A DNA stretch of 64,000 nucleotides from contig VZDJ01007747.1 of the NCBI GenBank assembly GCA_008694505.1, positions 1,639,390-1,703,389 on the forward strand. The letters are read 5' to 3'. The stretch comes from Cyanoderma ruficeps. Taxonomy: Eukaryota; Chordata; Aves; Passeriformes; Timaliidae. Both the position numbers and the translations under genes were made by a program. The notes below the pieces were generated by a model. The model was not told the origin of the DNA and ran no database searches. It was given only the letters and a program-made list of their open reading frames with translations. Below are positions 51,486-64,000 of this stretch, in pieces (positions within the stretch are counted from its first letter, which is position 1; each line of letters starts with the position of its first letter).

Positions 51486-52323
51486 TGTAGAAGTTCATAA
51501 GCAGTCCTACTCATCCACACTTTGTGGCATATGTCTGGCAATGACAGAAAATAGGTGATGATTTACTTCAATAAACTCACAGTCACAGGACATACGAGAG
51601 CATTTCATAAATCTCCATTGATGCTGAAAGGCAAAATTCACCAGTATTTTGGTCATACTTTTCTCTGAATCTGGAAGAGGGCATGAAGACTATTCCAGCC
51701 ATCTAATTTAAAAACAACAATTGAATCTAATTCCTTAGTGTATTTTCAAGTCCACCCTTTGCTATGAATCTCTGAAGGCTTTAAGGTGACTGCTAACCCA
51801 TCAGCACTGAGGAAAAAGACAGACAAGGGAGAGTTTGTCCTGGGAACTCCAGGCATCCTCATTTCTTCGTAACCAGAAATGCCATGTCCCTCCCTCAGCA
51901 GCACCCCATGCAATACAAACAGAGAGTCACAATCATCCTTTGCCTCACCTGGAATGAGAAAGAAGGAAACAACAGTCCTTGAGAAAACTGAATAATGAAA
52001 TAGCACACCTATTCATCTAGACTACCTGGGACTGCTGTGAGAGGCAATACTGCACACTCACATACCATATGCACACACAGACTGATGGCCTGGAGCTGCA
52101 GCAGAAGCAAAAGTGAGATGGGAACAGAGAATGATTTGGGACTCTGTAGATCTGAGGAGACGTGTGGAAGGAGGAGTAGAAGCTTTGTGTCAGTTTGGCA
52201 CAGGAAGGGCAATTCTAACTGGGACTGAAATCACCCGGAAATGCTTTTCCCATTGCAGCCTTGTATACATTTTTATTTTCCGTGTACAGCACAGGTAAAG
52301 GTTGAGGTCCAGATTTATTATCA
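51486..52323. other. Intergenic sequence, nothing recognised
   Basis: Unique sequence between the long CR1 and the env-like remnant. No LTR is recognised. Confidence 0.5.
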
Positions 52324-52803
52324 TTACCAATGCTGAAAATTGCACAGCTCAGTGTTCAGCTTCCTGACAGTGACTCTGCTGCCACAATGACAGAATACAG
52401 CAGATGTACCTAAGTTAGAAACTCTGTAGTTACTGCTGCAGCTGTAAAACTCAGTGTTGAAATATCCACCCTGCTGCTCATCCAGTTTCTCTAATGCATT
52501 TTGCAGCTTTTTCTGCAGTCCCTGATGTTGTGGGTACAACAGACACATGTTACCCACACTGTTGCAAACTAAGCCCTCCTGAGCCAGCTGGAGGCACCAC
52601 AACCCTGCAATGCCTGTTGGAAGAACCTGTGTGATTAACAATTCATGTCTCTATCCTGCCTCTCTGCAAGAAGGGTGCTGAGGGTTGTTCCTTACCTTTA
52701 TAGTGCTTTGGAAACAACGTAAGCAATTTTCTACCCATCTAAATACATTATGCCTTAGGAAATTAGCTGGTGCACAGAGAATCTGATTATGCTGGACTGG
52801 AAA
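52324..52803 (-). pseudogene. Possible endogenous retrovirus env (transmembrane subunit) remnant
   Basis: One minus-strand frame is open for about 160 codons with a single stop near 52665. It includes CLQLAQEG, then a cysteine loop CNSVGNMCL with its first Cys at 52566-52564, then an amphipathic helix with QKKLQNALEKL. This order matches the transmembrane-subunit ectodomain of alpha- and gamma-type retroviral env: a helix end, a CX6CC loop (here CX6CL, so the Cys that would pair with the surface subunit is lost), then a second helix. No fusion peptide, membrane anchor, pol or LTR is recognised next to it. The resemblance is by eye and moderate, so chance is possible. Confidence 0.4.
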
Positions 52804-55800
52804 CAGTGTCTACCCACAAATCGGAAATAAAAATCTTGACCTTAACTTCTTGCTTCTACAAAGGCCATCTGGTGGTCAATTGGGCATTGCTTATGCAAGT
52901 GATGATGTGCACACACTACAGAGAGGCTTTACAGACAAGCACAGCACTGCAGCAGAGCTCCTCCAGCCCCTGCTTCACAGCTTCTGAGAGAGTAGAGCAG
53001 AAATCTGCTCCCCAGGCAGCAGTGAAGAGGATGCTGGCAATATTTCTGAACCAGCAATATCTACTCACTGCCCTTCCACGCATACATATGAACTTCAGCC
53101 AGCCGTTTTCCAAAACTATCCATTCTTTTACTTTAAAATTTGTACTTCAATGGAAGCCAAAACACTGCTTGCAGTCATTAGAAGGATTAGAAAGGGAAAG
53201 GAAAGGGCCTGGGATTTGCTTCTAGACTGGTCCTGGCATACATGATGCTTCGATAAGAGAGAGGACTGTCCAAATGGAAAGGAGAAGACCTCTCTCTCTC
53301 TCTCCAGATATATATACATATATATATATAATATAATTGAAATAAACTGTGTGGCTTAATTCCAAGCAATCCCAGTTTCCATGTTGGTTTTTGTTCATAT
53401 TGTAACCAGGCATTTATATGCAGCATAGCATAGTTCGCAACACCACTAAACTATCAGAGAAATTTTGACACTCCTGAGTAACATATAAAATAAACAGGCT
53501 GATTTCCAGTTTTCAGTCTGAAAAACCAGCAAGCCATCCTACACTAGGGAAATTTGGATTTCATGGTGCACATGCTCTCCATATTTAAACGACTGCACAT
53601 TTCAGTGTAGAAACCCCATCAGCACTTTACCATTGTCAGTGGGTTGCCTGGCAATAATTAGTTCCTGATTTTAGATGGCTCCCTCTCATATGCCTATATG
53701 GCAACCAACTTCTGCTCTCACAGCCAGTGACAACATCAGTATCAGTCCCAGCTGATAAATCCTCTTATTTCTTTTCTACTTGCTGGGCTGCAGCTCCTGG
53801 CTATAAGTCTGCACTGCAGAACAGACATTAAAAATCATTTTTCTGGAAACTTGGGTGGCTCAGGGAAATGTCAATGAGTGGCTGCCTTTGCTTTTCAGGC
53901 ACTAGTAAGGCTCCAGCTGGTCCCCTCATCTCCTGGTTAAAGGCAGCTGAAAGCAGCTACCATCTGCTTGCATAATGTTTCTCTCTGAAGACTTGGTATC
54001 ACCAGTCAGTCATAAATGCCTGTGTCCATACAGACTGCATATTTCATTTTCAGCAAGCAGTTTAAGGGGCATGAAGCTCTATGAGTTACAGTTTTAGCCT
54101 ATGGATAAGTAGCAATTTTACCTTGGCAGAAGCTGCATGGGAAAAATATGTTGACAGTTATACAACATAATGCTGACAGCATTCCATCTGCTGTGTAAGC
54201 AGGTAGGGAGGGAGAACTGTGGTCTGGGCAGAAGGCTGCATGCCCCACCAAACTGAATTTGTCTTTGGAGCTGTCTAAGCACAGGGAGAATAACACTTTG
54301 GATCTACCAAGGACTTGTCCTAGCTTTCCAGCAGAACAAGGAAGCTGAGTCATGGAGCTCCATCTGTGCTTTGCCAAGAGCAGTATGCCAAGGGAGATCC
54401 CAGCCCCTTCTTACATGTTCTTTCAAGCACAGTTCCACATCTATTTAAAAATGTATATGCCCAGTACTTTACACCTCCATTTATAGATAGCAATTTCTTA
54501 AACAAAAAGCTGATTTTTGCTGTTATTTGCCCAGTTCCATTCCAATTTCCAGGAAAAAAAATTAAAGCGGATATCACAGGCTAGATATTGTGCTCGAACT
54601 TCCACTCAAAAATTATGGGGTTTTTCTCAGTTAATGTTGACAGCTGAATTTAACAGTCAGAACTGGGGCTGGAACTGCATTAGGTTCCATAGCTGTCCCT
54701 GAGAGTGTTAGTATTGGTTATGCCTGACTCTTTTTCATGTAATGAAAGGGAAATTACATTGCTAGAATTGTTGACCACTTTTGCTCTGTGATATAAGCAA
54801 GTACCTTCTTTGCTTTAGGTGAGTTGGATATTTACTATTTATTCAAGTATGTAAAGAGCCCTTTTGCTCTTATAATTCATAGCATTCCTACTCCACTGTC
54901 CTGACAAAACCACACTTTGACTCCTGTTATATGGTCCTGATGGGGAACATGGTTTTCACCCATGTGCATGATGTTGTAAATTTAGAAATAAAGTAGTAAT
55001 ACTTTGGAACTGATAGGATCTTCTCCTTCCATTATAGAACTTGGCATCAAAGCTGGTCTGATTCAGCCAGCTCTTTCCATTTAAAAGTTGATCATCAATC
55101 TTACTTTTGAAAAAAAATCCCAGAGATGCTTATCATAACATTTTATCCATAATCAGTTAGAAGGTGCATTTGCTTTTTCCAGGTCATTAAGATATTTGAG
55201 GCTAAGCAGCTTCCAGGTTTCATTAAAAAAAAAAAGTCTGCAAAGTTTGATGGAAATTTGAATCAGAATTAATTCCTTGCACACTTCCATTGGTGTGACT
55301 GGGAGGGAGCCTGGGATGTCAACGGTCTCAGAAAAATCCAAGCACCTCACATGTCTTCCCCTTGGTAAAACTGTTTCAAAACCTTATCTGAGAAACAAAC
55401 CCTTCTGCCATGGAAGAAATGAATGGGATTAAAAGTAACATAAAATTAATTTTGTGCTCAAAGCACCTTGACCGACAGTCTGAGCAAGTCACGGGAAATG
55501 CACAAACTTCCTCCCACACTTTCCCATAAATATGCCTCAGCACTTGACAGATCTCACAAGTAAATGGTGGATTTGTGACCTTGACTATCTCAGCTTTAAA
55601 TCAGTGCCTAGCAGTACTACCAAGCTTGGTTTATATAATCAGATAAAAATAGGTGGCAAATCCTATTTACTATTAGGCGACTAAGTGCAAAAGGTATGAA
55701 AAATTACATCTGGTCTACTCTGTTTCCTTGAACACGTTTATAGGACTGGCTTAAATGCATGTGTCATTCCAGCAACCATACAATACCAAACCTATGGAGA

Positions 55801-56747
55801 CCTATTAAAAAAGCAATGGGAAATAGTGTGGTAAAATATTTGGCTTTGTTTCTTTCTGCCTTCTGCTAACACAAAACTGTAGCCCTGCTTGGTGACCAAA
55901 ATTGTGCTGCTGTCTGAATGGAGGCACAATCAGACTTGAAAGATAATTTTCTGATCAAAACTGCAGGGATGTGTTTTGCATATTTAAATTGTGGGGATTA
56001 CATTTCTTCTCAGCAGCATCTCATGATGCTAACTAACTTACTGCTCTTTCAGATTGCTGTAGCTTCTCATGAGACTGTTTCCCACTTGAAAAACCAACTC
56101 AAAATAGAAAGGTACTGCTCAGCTGCTAAAAATGGATGTAGGCAGGTAGCAAAAACCTTCTGGTACAATCACTGGGCACAATATACAGGAGCTGACTTGA
56201 ATGTATGAATTTATTTGAGTGAAGCAGGAAGGTAGTGCTAAAGGACATGCAGAAGCATTGCCATTCCAGGTTCTGCAACCTCACTCAATGCTTCAAAACC
56301 ATCCTAGCAATTTCTTCTATTGTACTTGCCTGGCAGATATGCTGCCTTTCTGCTAAGTCACTGGAAGGGAGAGGATTGCATTTACAGCTACCACTGTCTG
56401 TCTGCAACACACAGAGACAAAGAAAAGATGGAATTACATAAAATAAACCCTTTTCTACAGTAAAGTAACTTAATAAAAAGAAGGGCTAGTAATATGATGT
56501 CTGTAGTCTTTTTATGCCTGCATTTCTTCAGATTTTATCCTACAGCCTGCCTATAAACCTTGCCAGAATATCTGGACTCCCTTTTTATTTGGCAGCAGAT
56601 AAGGCAGAGAGGCCCTTAGATTTAATATAGCTTAGAGATAAGAGGTGATAATACCCCTAAATGAAAGTGCTGGAGTTGAAGTTTACTTACCTGCTCTGAC
56701 TTTCTCCAAAACTCCAGATGTAGCACAGTTATATCTCTAACAGCCCC
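52804..56747. other. Intergenic sequence with one compound microsatellite
   Basis: Unique sequence. A CT run at 53290-53304 joins an AT run at about 53307-53335. The 151-codon plus frame at 52770-53225 has no family resemblance and runs antisense to the env-like remnant at its start. Confidence 0.5.
53290..53335. repeat. Compound (CT)n-(AT)n microsatellite
   Basis: About seven CT units, then an AT-rich run broken by one ac. Probably length-polymorphic. Confidence 0.9.
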
Positions 56748-57590
56748 ATGGTATGAAGTTCAACAAGGGCAAGTGCTGGATTCTGCACCTGGGATGGGGC
56801 AACCCTGGGTGTATGGACAGACTGGGGAATGACAGGCTGGAAATCACCACTGTGGAAAGGGAGATGGGGGTCCTGGTTGATGCCAAATTGAATATGAGCC
56901 AGCAGTGCCCTGGCAGCCAGGAGGGCCAAGCGTGTCCTGGAGGGCATCAGGCACAGCCAGGGAAGGGAGGGGATTGTCCCACTCTGCTCTGCACTGGAGC
57001 GGCCTCACCTCGAGTGCTGGGGGCAGTTTTGGGCACCACAGTATAAAAAAGACACTAAAGCTGTTACAGAGCATCCAAAGGAGGGCCATGAAGATGGTGA
57101 AGGGCCTTGAGGGGAAGCTGTATGAGGAGCAACTGAGGTCACTTGGTCTGTTCAGCCTGGAGAACAGGAGACTGAGGGGAAACCTCACTGCATTTACAAC
57201 TCCTTCATGAGGGGAAGAGAGGGGGAAGACACTGATCTCTTCTCTGTGGTGACCAGTGACTGGACTTGAGGGAATGTCCCAAAGTTGTGTCAGGAAAGGT
57301 TTAGGTTATTAGATATTAGAAAACGGAAATTGAAAATTAGAAAATTAGAAAAAAGTTTATTGGATATCAGAAAAAGGTTCTTCACCCAGAGCGTGGTTGG
57401 GCACTGGACAGGCTCCCCAGCGAAGTGGTCACGGCACCAAGCCTTGACAGAGTTCAAGAAGCTCTTGGACAATACACTCATACATATGGTGTGACTCTTG
57501 GCATGTCCTGTGCAGGGCCAGGAGTTGGACTTGATGATCCTTGTGAGTCCCTTCCAACTCAGGATATTCTGGGGTTCTGTGATTCTGGAA
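56748..57590 (+). repeat. CR1 LINE fragment (3' end) with internal insertion, plus orientation
   Basis: It begins at tatgaagttcaacaagggca (C-terminal RT coding region) and ends with ccttccaactcaggatattc and a gattctg terminus. It is the same subfamily as the copy at 35160 and aligns with it nearly end to end. The exception is an extra A-rich stretch of about 53 nt at 57308-57360 made of degenerate ttagaaaa units. The ORF is broken. Confidence 0.92.
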
Positions 57591-59061
57591 TGCCACAGGA
57601 GACCAGAAGCACATGGAAAAGGACAGCTACTGCCCCAAAGGAGGCAGGACAGGGTGGATGGGAGGAACAGCTGGCAGACCTGCTCAAGGAAGGCTCCAGA
57701 GCATGGTAGCAGGAGCTTTTCTGGTCACCTCCATCTGATACTGCTACATCTGCCTTTGCAGAACCTACAAAAGACCCCAATATGTATTTTGGATACCTTC
57801 TTTCTTGCACTTGACTTGAACCTTTGACGCTAACACTTGAAAAGTAGCTGCAAGTCTGCTAAAAAAAGTAGTGGTTTGACTTTACTGCAATTCAAACCAC
57901 ACATTGAACATTCACTTTCACTACTACTTTGTAAATAAGTTTTTCAAAGACATTAATAAGAAAAAAGCTGTGTGATGACAAAATTGATCATATCCTGCAG
58001 GAGCAGGATGCTCTTCTGCTTCTTTCACCTACTTTTTGAAAAGTAACTCTGACAGTTTTGGTATCCAAAAATAGCATTAGAGTTGACACAGTGGCTGTCA
58101 CACAATAGTAGCTCACATAGTAGCTTCCTACAATGACCTATTTTCACCGCAAGCTTCAAAAACCCCCCACTTGCATGAGCCTGGTTAAATGCAGGAGAAA
58201 GTAACTGTACTCAGTGAAAAGGAAGTCCCTTGTTCCAGCACACCCAGGGTCACACAGTCGCTGTGGCACAGCTCCTTTTGCCAGCCTTGAGGGGCAGAGG
58301 CACAAGGCACAGCAGCACCTCTTCACCACCAAGGCAGCTAACACTGCCAGCTGGGCTGTCCTCGGCAGCAGATAGGAATTGGTACAGCACAGGATGATGC
58401 ATGACAGCTTTTCTGCTTTCTCCCTCATGTCTTTAAAGGCCACTGATGATGCCAGTAATAGGTGGCCTTTCACAGCTTGAATTTATTTTTTCAAGGTGCT
58501 GTGTAGTCAGCTGAATGGGTGGAACCTCTCCTTCCTTTCTTTTGCTGCTGCATAACTCACTTATCTCTCCCATCTCTTTTCACCCTTACTCTGATCCTAT
58601 GTCACTTCTCTTTACCTTGCTGATAATGAAACAACAATTTAAATAGTTGATAATTGCAAAGATATTCCAGAATATACTGTATCCTTGCCAGACGTGTTGC
58701 TAATTTAATGTTGTATATTACACTTGGCAATTCCTTCTTTGTTTTATTTAATTAAAGTTTAATTCCCACTATTTGTAAAAAATACTACTTTCTAACTCAG
58801 CTTGTGTTTCAGCATGAAATTATATTTTCAGGTACAGTTTTATTGCATTTATTCCATTTCAAGAAATCCCAAAAGAATCCAGCTCAGAAAGGAGCTTCAA
58901 TTCCATGTGCAAAAATGCACTGTACTGTCATATTTTAGGAGAAATATAACAGTTCTTTATGGACAAAAGTACAGTCAATATCTTTTAGGTATTTTAATGA
59001 GATCTACTCCCAGCTGAATAAATTACTATTCAAGAAACTGAATAAATTAAAATTCCCAGCA
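57591..59061. other. Intergenic sequence, nothing recognised
   Basis: Unique sequence between two CR1 fragments. No recognised feature. Confidence 0.5.
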
Positions 59062-59528
59062 CCAAGGTTAGTGGTATGGTTGACACGCCTGAGGGATGAG
59101 ATGTCATCCAGAGGGATCTGGATTCATATGAACTTCATGAGATTCAACAAGGTCAAGTGCAAGGTGCTGAACCTGCTTTGGGGCAACCCCTGGTACCAAC
59201 ACAGGCTGGGGAATGATGGGATTGAGAGCAGCCCTGCTGAAAAGGACATGGGGGTGCTGGTGGGTGACAGGATGGACATGACCCAGCCATGAGCCCTCCC
59301 AGCCCAGAGAGCCAAACCTGTCCCGGGCTGCATCCAGAGCAGTGTGGGCAGCAGGACCAGGGAGGGGATTCTGCCCCTCTGCTCTGGTGAGACCCCACCT
59401 GCAGTGCTGATCAGCTCTGGGGTTCCCAGCACAGGAAGGACATGGACCCATTGGAATCAGTCCTGAGGAGGCCAGAAAGCTGCTCAGAGGGCTGAAGCAC
59501 CTTTCCTGTAAAGACTATGAGAGAATTG
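59062..59528 (+). repeat. CR1 LINE fragment lacking its 3' end, plus orientation
   Basis: It runs from ggttgacacgcctgagggat through gagattcaacaaggtcaagt, ggattctgcccctctgctct and ggcacat-less RT C-terminal sequence to about aaagactatgagagaattg, then breaks off before the 3' UTR. It is of a different subfamily from its neighbour at 56748. A missing 3' end implies a later deletion or rearrangement, because CR1 normally loses its 5' end. Confidence 0.88.
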
Positions 59529-59975
59529 AAGCAGACACAGAAGTTCTCACTAAACAAGCAGGAGCCATCCCTGCCAATATCCTTCTGCACAACAGCAATG
59601 ACCACCTCCCTCTCAGTTATCCCCATGGCTAAGACCAGCTATGAACTCAGAAACACCCCAAAACTTCTCTTAATGGAATACAGGTCAGCCAAAACTAAAA
59701 TCTTAGTATTCAGGGCTATAGCTGCCCATCCTGCAGATTCTACTGACCAGTCTCATGTAGTAAATCTTCATTCAAAGCATCTTTTCCTCCTCAAGAAAAC
59801 TAGGGTGTTCAGCTAACAGAATGATTTGTTTCTGGGGCCTTGCTTCAGCCTCCCAATACACTGCAATACGTGCCCCAAGGGGGGAGGGCAACACAATATC
59901 AACACTCCCTGGGACCCCTTGAAGCTTGAATCTGTTGTCTTTAGGACAGAGCAGCTTGGCTCAATGTAGTCCTCA
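59529..59975. other. Intergenic spacer between CR1 pieces
   Basis: Unique sequence. No feature is recognised. It might be an insertion that separates the headless and tailless CR1 pieces on either side. Confidence 0.4.
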
Positions 59976-60071
59976 ATATGGTTTAGTGGTGAACACAGTG
60001 GTGCTAGATTAATGGCTGGACTTGATGAGCATAGAGGTCTCTTCCAATCTTAATGATTCTATGATTCTATT
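59976..60071 (+). repeat. CR1 LINE 3'-end fragment, plus orientation
   Basis: Reads gtttagtggtgaacacagtg, ttaatggctggacttgatga and then the classic CR1 end, aatgattctatgattctatt, with two copies of the 8-bp terminal repeat. Confidence 0.9.
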
Positions 60072-63000
60072 GAGAGGCACTGACAGAGTTTAGCCCACTG
60101 CACCAAGCACTTAAACTACATTTGCCAACAGGGGGTTGGATGTGGAAAAGCAAAAAGCTCAGCAGTATGCAGGCTCACCTTCTGTTTCACTCAAGTACAG
60201 AGCGAAGAACTTGGCTGAATTTGTCTTTAGAGAAAATTGATTTGGAATGGCCTCCTACACGGCACAGTTAGCGCTTTGCTTCCTTGGAATTCATTTTTCT
60301 TTTGCCTGTTTCAGACAGATGATCACACTGTGCACATACTACTGAAAATACAGAGAAATACTTAACACCTACACCAAAACTTTTTCTTTGCACTGAGGCA
60401 CCCATAGGCACCCTGCAAAACTGGAGAGAGGTTAGTTCAAAAACTATCAAAATGCTGCCAACCACTTGGTATTAACTGTTTCCACAAACACAGTTATCCA
60501 TAACAAGGGAAACACATGTGGATAAACAAAATAGTTTGAAATTCTGCCCCAATGCTTCTCATAGGACATGACCATGAGGTTGTAATAATGATGACAGCAC
60601 GATTTATCTGGCAGGGATTTACTGTTTCTGTAAACAAGTATACTACTGAAAAAAGAGACCTGTGCCTCAAGATACTACAGTGGAAGTGGCAATCTTTACG
60701 TGCCCTCTTTATGATATGCACGATTATATAATGTTATTAGGCAGTGATATTTTTCCCAGTCTGCTTTTGCATATGTGCCATTTTAGAAAAACAATAAATA
60801 ACTGGAGATGTTCTTCCCAATAGATTGGACTGCCTGAGGTTATTTACATAGAGATTCAGTGCCCAGAAAGCTTTAAATAAACTGAGCCTAAATAAAGGAA
60901 ATCAAATGCATCATTAGAGGAATAGAAGAGGATTTATTTTCTCAAGGCAGTGTTCTGCAGGATCTGTGCATCAATTGCAGATGTAAGTACAAAATGAACA
61001 CAGTGCGTTCCAAGCTAAAGTGTGCTGGTAAATGGGAACTGCTAACAGTAGGCTGGATACATATTGCTTCACACCTGCTACTCTGTCCTTCACCAAGCAA
61101 AAAGGGACAGCTTTTCTTTTCAGCTCCTCCCAGTCTCACATTCCATTTGCTCTTTCATGAAAAGGCCAGAAACGAGGACAACAGAAAGAAAGACATAATA
61201 ATCACTCACACTGAACTTTCCCTCAGGTCTGTTTAAATTTATTTCCCTCAGCTCTGTTGTGCTATCTACTGACAGGAAAACAAAGGGCATGGGCAACCTT
61301 ATAAAGGGGATTGATTAGTTTTGATGTGGGAATCAGAATTAAAATGCTGGCAACTACTGATGAAAGTTTCCTGCTTGATTTGTAAACTAGTGAAAGGATG
61401 AAAAGTCATGAAAAGCTTGCTAGACAACTTGCAAGAGTGTCTTGATCTAGTCAACTATACTGAGTCAAAACAGTATTGGTCTTCACAGAGAAAAGGAAAA
61501 TACATGTGTAATTCCTTCAGAATAGACATTTTAAAACAGGATATTTCAGATACATCCTGAGGATTTACCTTTTTATTCTCCTTCAATAAATTCACAATTA
61601 ACATCAGATTCTTCATCTCCATGAATCCTATCCAAGACTTTAGACTGTGAACACTTCACCAGTTTTCAGGAAACTGTAATTTTCTACACAAACTCTAAAG
61701 CAGTATTCCTTAAACCTTTTGCAGATATATCTCCTTTTGCAGTTTACACAAGCCAGGATAAGTGCTACTTTTAACTACTGACAGGACATCAGTCACACTA
61801 AAGTGGGTATTAGACTCAATTGTGAAGATTTCTGACTCCTCCTCTTTGATCCCCAGTGACCACAACATACTGTCTGAGAAACACTGACTTGGAAAATAAG
61901 AAATAAGAGGGTTATTAGTGCAGCTGCTGGTTTTTTCTGCCATTCATAGAACAATATTGTTCACGTGAAGTTTATAATCTCAAGAACAATAAGCCTCTAG
62001 AAAGTCAAATATTTTTGGAGCTACTGTGAACAAGCCTGAACTCCCAGGCAGTTCTGCTATTTGAAGAATTCTACACAAATGTATGCTTCCTTATTAGCAG
62101 GAATCAGTTATCTTCAATGCCAATGCTAGCCCAAACAGGGTTCTGTTTAGCAGAAAAGCAGGAGAGGATTTCTGTGATCCGGTGAAAAGTATTGAAGAAA
62201 ACAGTCCTTGCCCTTGCAGAGGCTTTCACAATAGAACTAGTCCAGAGGGTAGTGCTTAGAAGGAAGACACTGCAGCATTTAAAGGGTGTTATTGTACAGT
62301 TCACCCTAGACTGTAGATAAGATCTACAACTGGATGCATTATAACTGGGAATTTTAAAGCAAGAAGCAGATGTTTACGAACGGGAAGAAAGTGTCACTGA
62401 ACTACTCTCCAATATGGAGGTTGTTTAATGAACTGAGTGAAGGGATTTTCAGCTTTATACAAGACATTTTTATAGTTGGACTGTGTTTGTTAAACTTGCA
62501 TTAAATTCATCACTGATGTAATCCCAATGACATTAGGCACTAAAATCAACCACTGGTTGGTGCTTTCCAGTTACAACAACTTCAGTTAGACTAATTTCCT
62601 CACCCTGAGACTAATCAAGGAAGCACACAGGTCTCAAAGAGGGAAAAGAATGCATAAAATTGAGTAAATCATGAAGTTTCCTTTAGATGTCTACACCCAA
62701 ACTGAAGCCCTGAATTTGCAGATTGGTCTTAGTGTTGGAGGCACTGTTTTTCTATAGGTGTTTCACCACTGATCTTGATACAGATGAGAAAACCAGCTCA
62801 GCTCTACAGAGTGCCCAAGAAAAATCAGGGTTCAGAAATAACCAGTTTTCTAGCTAAAATTCAGCACAGTAGATATTTCTAGATCGCTGTAGAAATACTG
62901 AATTCAGCCTCCATAACAGAATCTGACTGAAGAATATATTCCAACCCATTAAAACAGCAGGAAAAAGCACCTGTGGGTGGATCATATAGGTGAATGACAG

Positions 63001-64000
63001 GGTTTGAACATCTTGTTCAGCCCTGGTCTGCTCAGTGGGTTTAGGGGAAGGTTGTTTGATTCACTCAGGATGGTGTGTGGGAGAAACAGCAATATTCTCA
63101 GGAGCTTCAGTGACAAACTTTTACCTGCAGACTTTATAACACTAAGGTAGAATAATGTACTTGGCAAATTTTAAGACAACATATAGACTCAGTAGGGTAC
63201 TTCATCAGCTTTAACTTAGCAAACGTAAACTTACCCAACTTTCATTTATCCAGACACAAGGCACTTACTGAGGAATTGGCTGGGATATTTTAGTCTGGCT
63301 TATAATATATTTGGAGAAGAAGTTAGAAGAAGACAGAGAGAAGGAAGGAAAGAGAAAGAAGGGATAACAGTAGAATAATATCCCCATGTATCTTTACCTT
63401 GATTTCACTTGTGTTCAATCAATTGATTGCATCTATCTTTTAACCAGAGGCTTACTGCATTAAATGTGGCATGCCATTCCCTTGTACTGTATTTAAAAAC
63501 AAGATTTACAATTAAAAATAAATGTTTTATGAGAAAAGCTGACCATATGAAATTCATCTGAAGTTAATGGATAGCCAGCTAGGAGAAAAGAGACAGGCAG
63601 GGGTTTTTGCCAGGAAAAGAGGTAGCTAGAAAAAAAAATCCCAAGACAAATATTAAAATTTATATCTGTATAGAGGAACAAAAATCTTTTTGTAAACTTG
63701 TTGCAATAATGTTAAGGGATCTGTTTTTATTTCCGTTCTGTATAACAGAAAAAAAATTCACAGCCTGACAGATATGATACCAAATCTAATGTGAAATTCC
63801 CATTCTGGCATCAAATCCTGATTTCATCACTGTAATGGAGCCTCAATAACTTAAATTACTTCAACAGAACCTTAAATTGTCTTCACAAGTCCCTCTTAGT
63901 TTCTTTGATCACACTTCAGTCAGTTATATTCCAAGAACTGGTGAAGTATGCTCCTTGCAAATTTGGACTTGGCCTTTTGTACAGATTTATAATCGGAGAT
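60072..64000. other. Intergenic sequence, nothing recognised
   Basis: AT-rich unique sequence to the right edge. A purine-rich run (agaag and gaaag units) lies at about 63314-63363. No gene is recognised. Confidence 0.55.

Noticed and set aside
52770..53225. 151-codon plus-strand open frame
   Set aside because: No domain, low-complexity pieces, and partly antisense to the env-like remnant. Most likely chance.
53290..53335. Regular repeats that might suggest a CRISPR array
   Set aside because: They are ordinary microsatellites. No direct repeats with regular unique spacers occur anywhere in the window.
26951..64000. Possible ENPEP exon upstream of ELOVL6
   Set aside because: Synteny in other vertebrates predicts ENPEP on this side, but no frame shows its N-terminal membrane anchor or the zinc-binding motif, so the gene must lie beyond the window.

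Overview
The window looks like vertebrate nuclear DNA, almost certainly from a bird. It has sparse, decayed CR1 LINE fragments, a relic of an ERV-L-type pol, a possible relic of an avian-type retroviral env, an ancient MIR-like SINE, one CpG island and long AT-rich stretches without genes. Nothing suggests bacteria or phage: there are no operons and no gene-dense ORFs.

The only protein-coding feature I can name is the first coding exon of ELOVL6, the fatty-acid elongase, on the minus strand at 26150-26238. It starts [13 protein letters not shown] and ends in a phase-2 splice donor (GTGAGT). It sits in a CpG island at about 25370-26950 that holds the presumed promoter, with GC boxes and a short CGG repeat. 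The gene reads toward lower coordinates, so positions 1-26149 are intron 1. No second coding exon is visible in the window. Positions above about 26950 lie upstream of the gene. In other vertebrates ELOVL6 has ENPEP on this side, but I see no ENPEP exon here.

Intron 1 (1-26149) holds three CR1 fragments, an ERV-L reverse-transcriptase remnant with three nonsense codons in one frame (10257-10560), and a near-perfect 76-nt inverted repeat (4824-4899). It also has a nested AT-rich tandem duplication (18401-18564), a CRE plus two CCAAT boxes arranged like an alternative promoter (about 21803-22115), and a MIR-like SINE (about 24430-24640).

The upstream flank (26951-64000) holds five CR1 fragments. 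The longest carries a broken reverse-transcriptase region (about 49880-51485). It also has a strong match to the CTCF core motif next to a CR1 end (35992-36005), a possible retroviral transmembrane-env remnant on the minus strand (52324-52803), and a few simple repeats. Most ORFs in both flanks look like chance frames or repeat translation. I found no convincing new multi-gene system. The observations most worth checking are the hairpin at 4824-4899, the possible intronic promoter near 22 kb, the env-like remnant and the CTCF-like site.
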